The notes below the pieces were generated by a model. That model had not been told where the DNA came from and did not search any database. It saw nothing but the letters and a program-made list of their open reading frames with translations. The translations under genes and the position numbers were made by a program. A stretch of DNA of 7,015 nucleotides from an uncultured Cytophagaceae bacterium (GTDB taxonomy: Bacteria > Bacteroidota > Bacteroidia > Cytophagales > Spirosomataceae): contig CALLKB010000265.1 of assembly GCA_938008575.1 (NCBI GenBank), forward strand, positions 1 to 7,015, given 5' to 3'. Below are positions 6,819-7,015 of the stretch, in pieces (the stretch's first letter is position 1; each line of letters starts with the position of its first letter).

Positions 6819-7015
6819 ATGAAAAATTACGTCGATCTAATTGATCAAACCATTGAATTTCCAACGCGTGAATTCAATATCAATGAGAATAATGAGTTGT
6901 TGTTTAACAACGTCCCCTTGATGGAAATCATCAAACAATATGGTACGCCGTTAAAAGTTTCCTATTTACCTAAGATCTCAGAGCACATCGAAAATGCCAA
7001 ATTGCTTTTTCGTAA
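6819..7015 (+). CDS. speA: Arginine decarboxylase-like fold-type III PLP enzyme, N-terminal fragment
   Basis: Only the first 65 codons are in the window and the frame is open to the edge. The peptide begins MKNYVDLIDQTIEFPTREFNI and continues through NNVPLMEIIKQYGTPLKVSYLPKISEHIENAKLLF. The YGTPLKVSYLPKI stretch (41-53) is the hallmark start of the alanine-racemase-like barrel in PLP decarboxylases (compare FGTPLYVY in LysA). The flanking sequence resembles proteins annotated as arginine decarboxylase in Bacteroidota, which make agmatine for polyamine synthesis. The PLP-binding lysine and active-site cysteine lie beyond the edge, so substrate specificity cannot be read. Diaminopimelate or carboxynorspermidine decarboxylase are less likely relatives. 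It is divergent from mpl, with a 103-bp shared control region. The ATG at 6819 is the natural start. Confidence 0.75.
   Translation, partial: MKNYVDLIDQTIEFPTREFNINENNELLFNNVPLMEIIKQYGTPLKVSYLPKISEHIENAKLLFR

Noticed and set aside
6664..6864. 66-codon minus-strand frame across the mpl-decarboxylase gap
   Set aside because: It would overlap the start of mpl in another frame and run antisense to the decarboxylase start; the translation is unlike any family.

Overview
The window is ordinary-looking chromosomal DNA from a member of the Bacteroidota. Four things suggest this: the moderately AT-rich composition, the lack of clear Shine-Dalgarno sequences, the Bacteroidota-like sequences of the DUF349, Mpl and arginine-decarboxylase-like proteins, and one promoter candidate of the TTTG / TAnnTTTG type. 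A cytophagal or related lineage is possible, but I cannot fix the genus. I see no mobile element, CRISPR array, tRNA or rRNA. Every gene is recognisable to family level, and I see no evidence of a wholly new multi-gene system.

Layout. Positions 1-3889 hold four genes on the minus strand, transcribed right to left: ettA (ABC-F translation factor), a four-helix DUF486/DMT-like membrane protein, a MoxR-type AAA+ ATPase, and a secreted SGNH/CE12 acetylesterase that is cut by the left edge. The first three are almost fused (junctions of 0 and 1 nt) and very probably form one transcript. The esterase follows after a 52-nt gap containing a perfect inverted repeat that touches its start codon. The esterase frame has no stop before the edge. 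After a complete esterase domain it enters a sequence resembling the start of a GH28 polygalacturonase catalytic domain, so the gene probably encodes a two-domain pectin-degrading enzyme.

Positions 3890-4081 are an AT-rich divergent intergenic region. Positions 4082-5356 (plus strand) encode a cytoplasmic, helical DUF349-repeat protein. It converges on mpl (6715-5345, minus strand), the murein-peptide ligase of cell-wall recycling. The two genes overlap by 12 bp inside a palindrome in which their stop codons are mirror images. Positions 6716-6818 are a second divergent control region, with a promoter candidate and a small hairpin. They lead into the start of a plus-strand arginine-decarboxylase-like gene that runs off the right edge.

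How the genes fit together: most are housekeeping (translation control, peptidoglycan recycling, polyamine synthesis, a chaperone-like ATPase). The pectin enzyme behind them is the accessory item. The best leads are the CE12-GH28 fusion with the palindrome at its start, the MoxR gene lacking its usual DUF58/VWA neighbours, and the palindromic stop-codon overlap.
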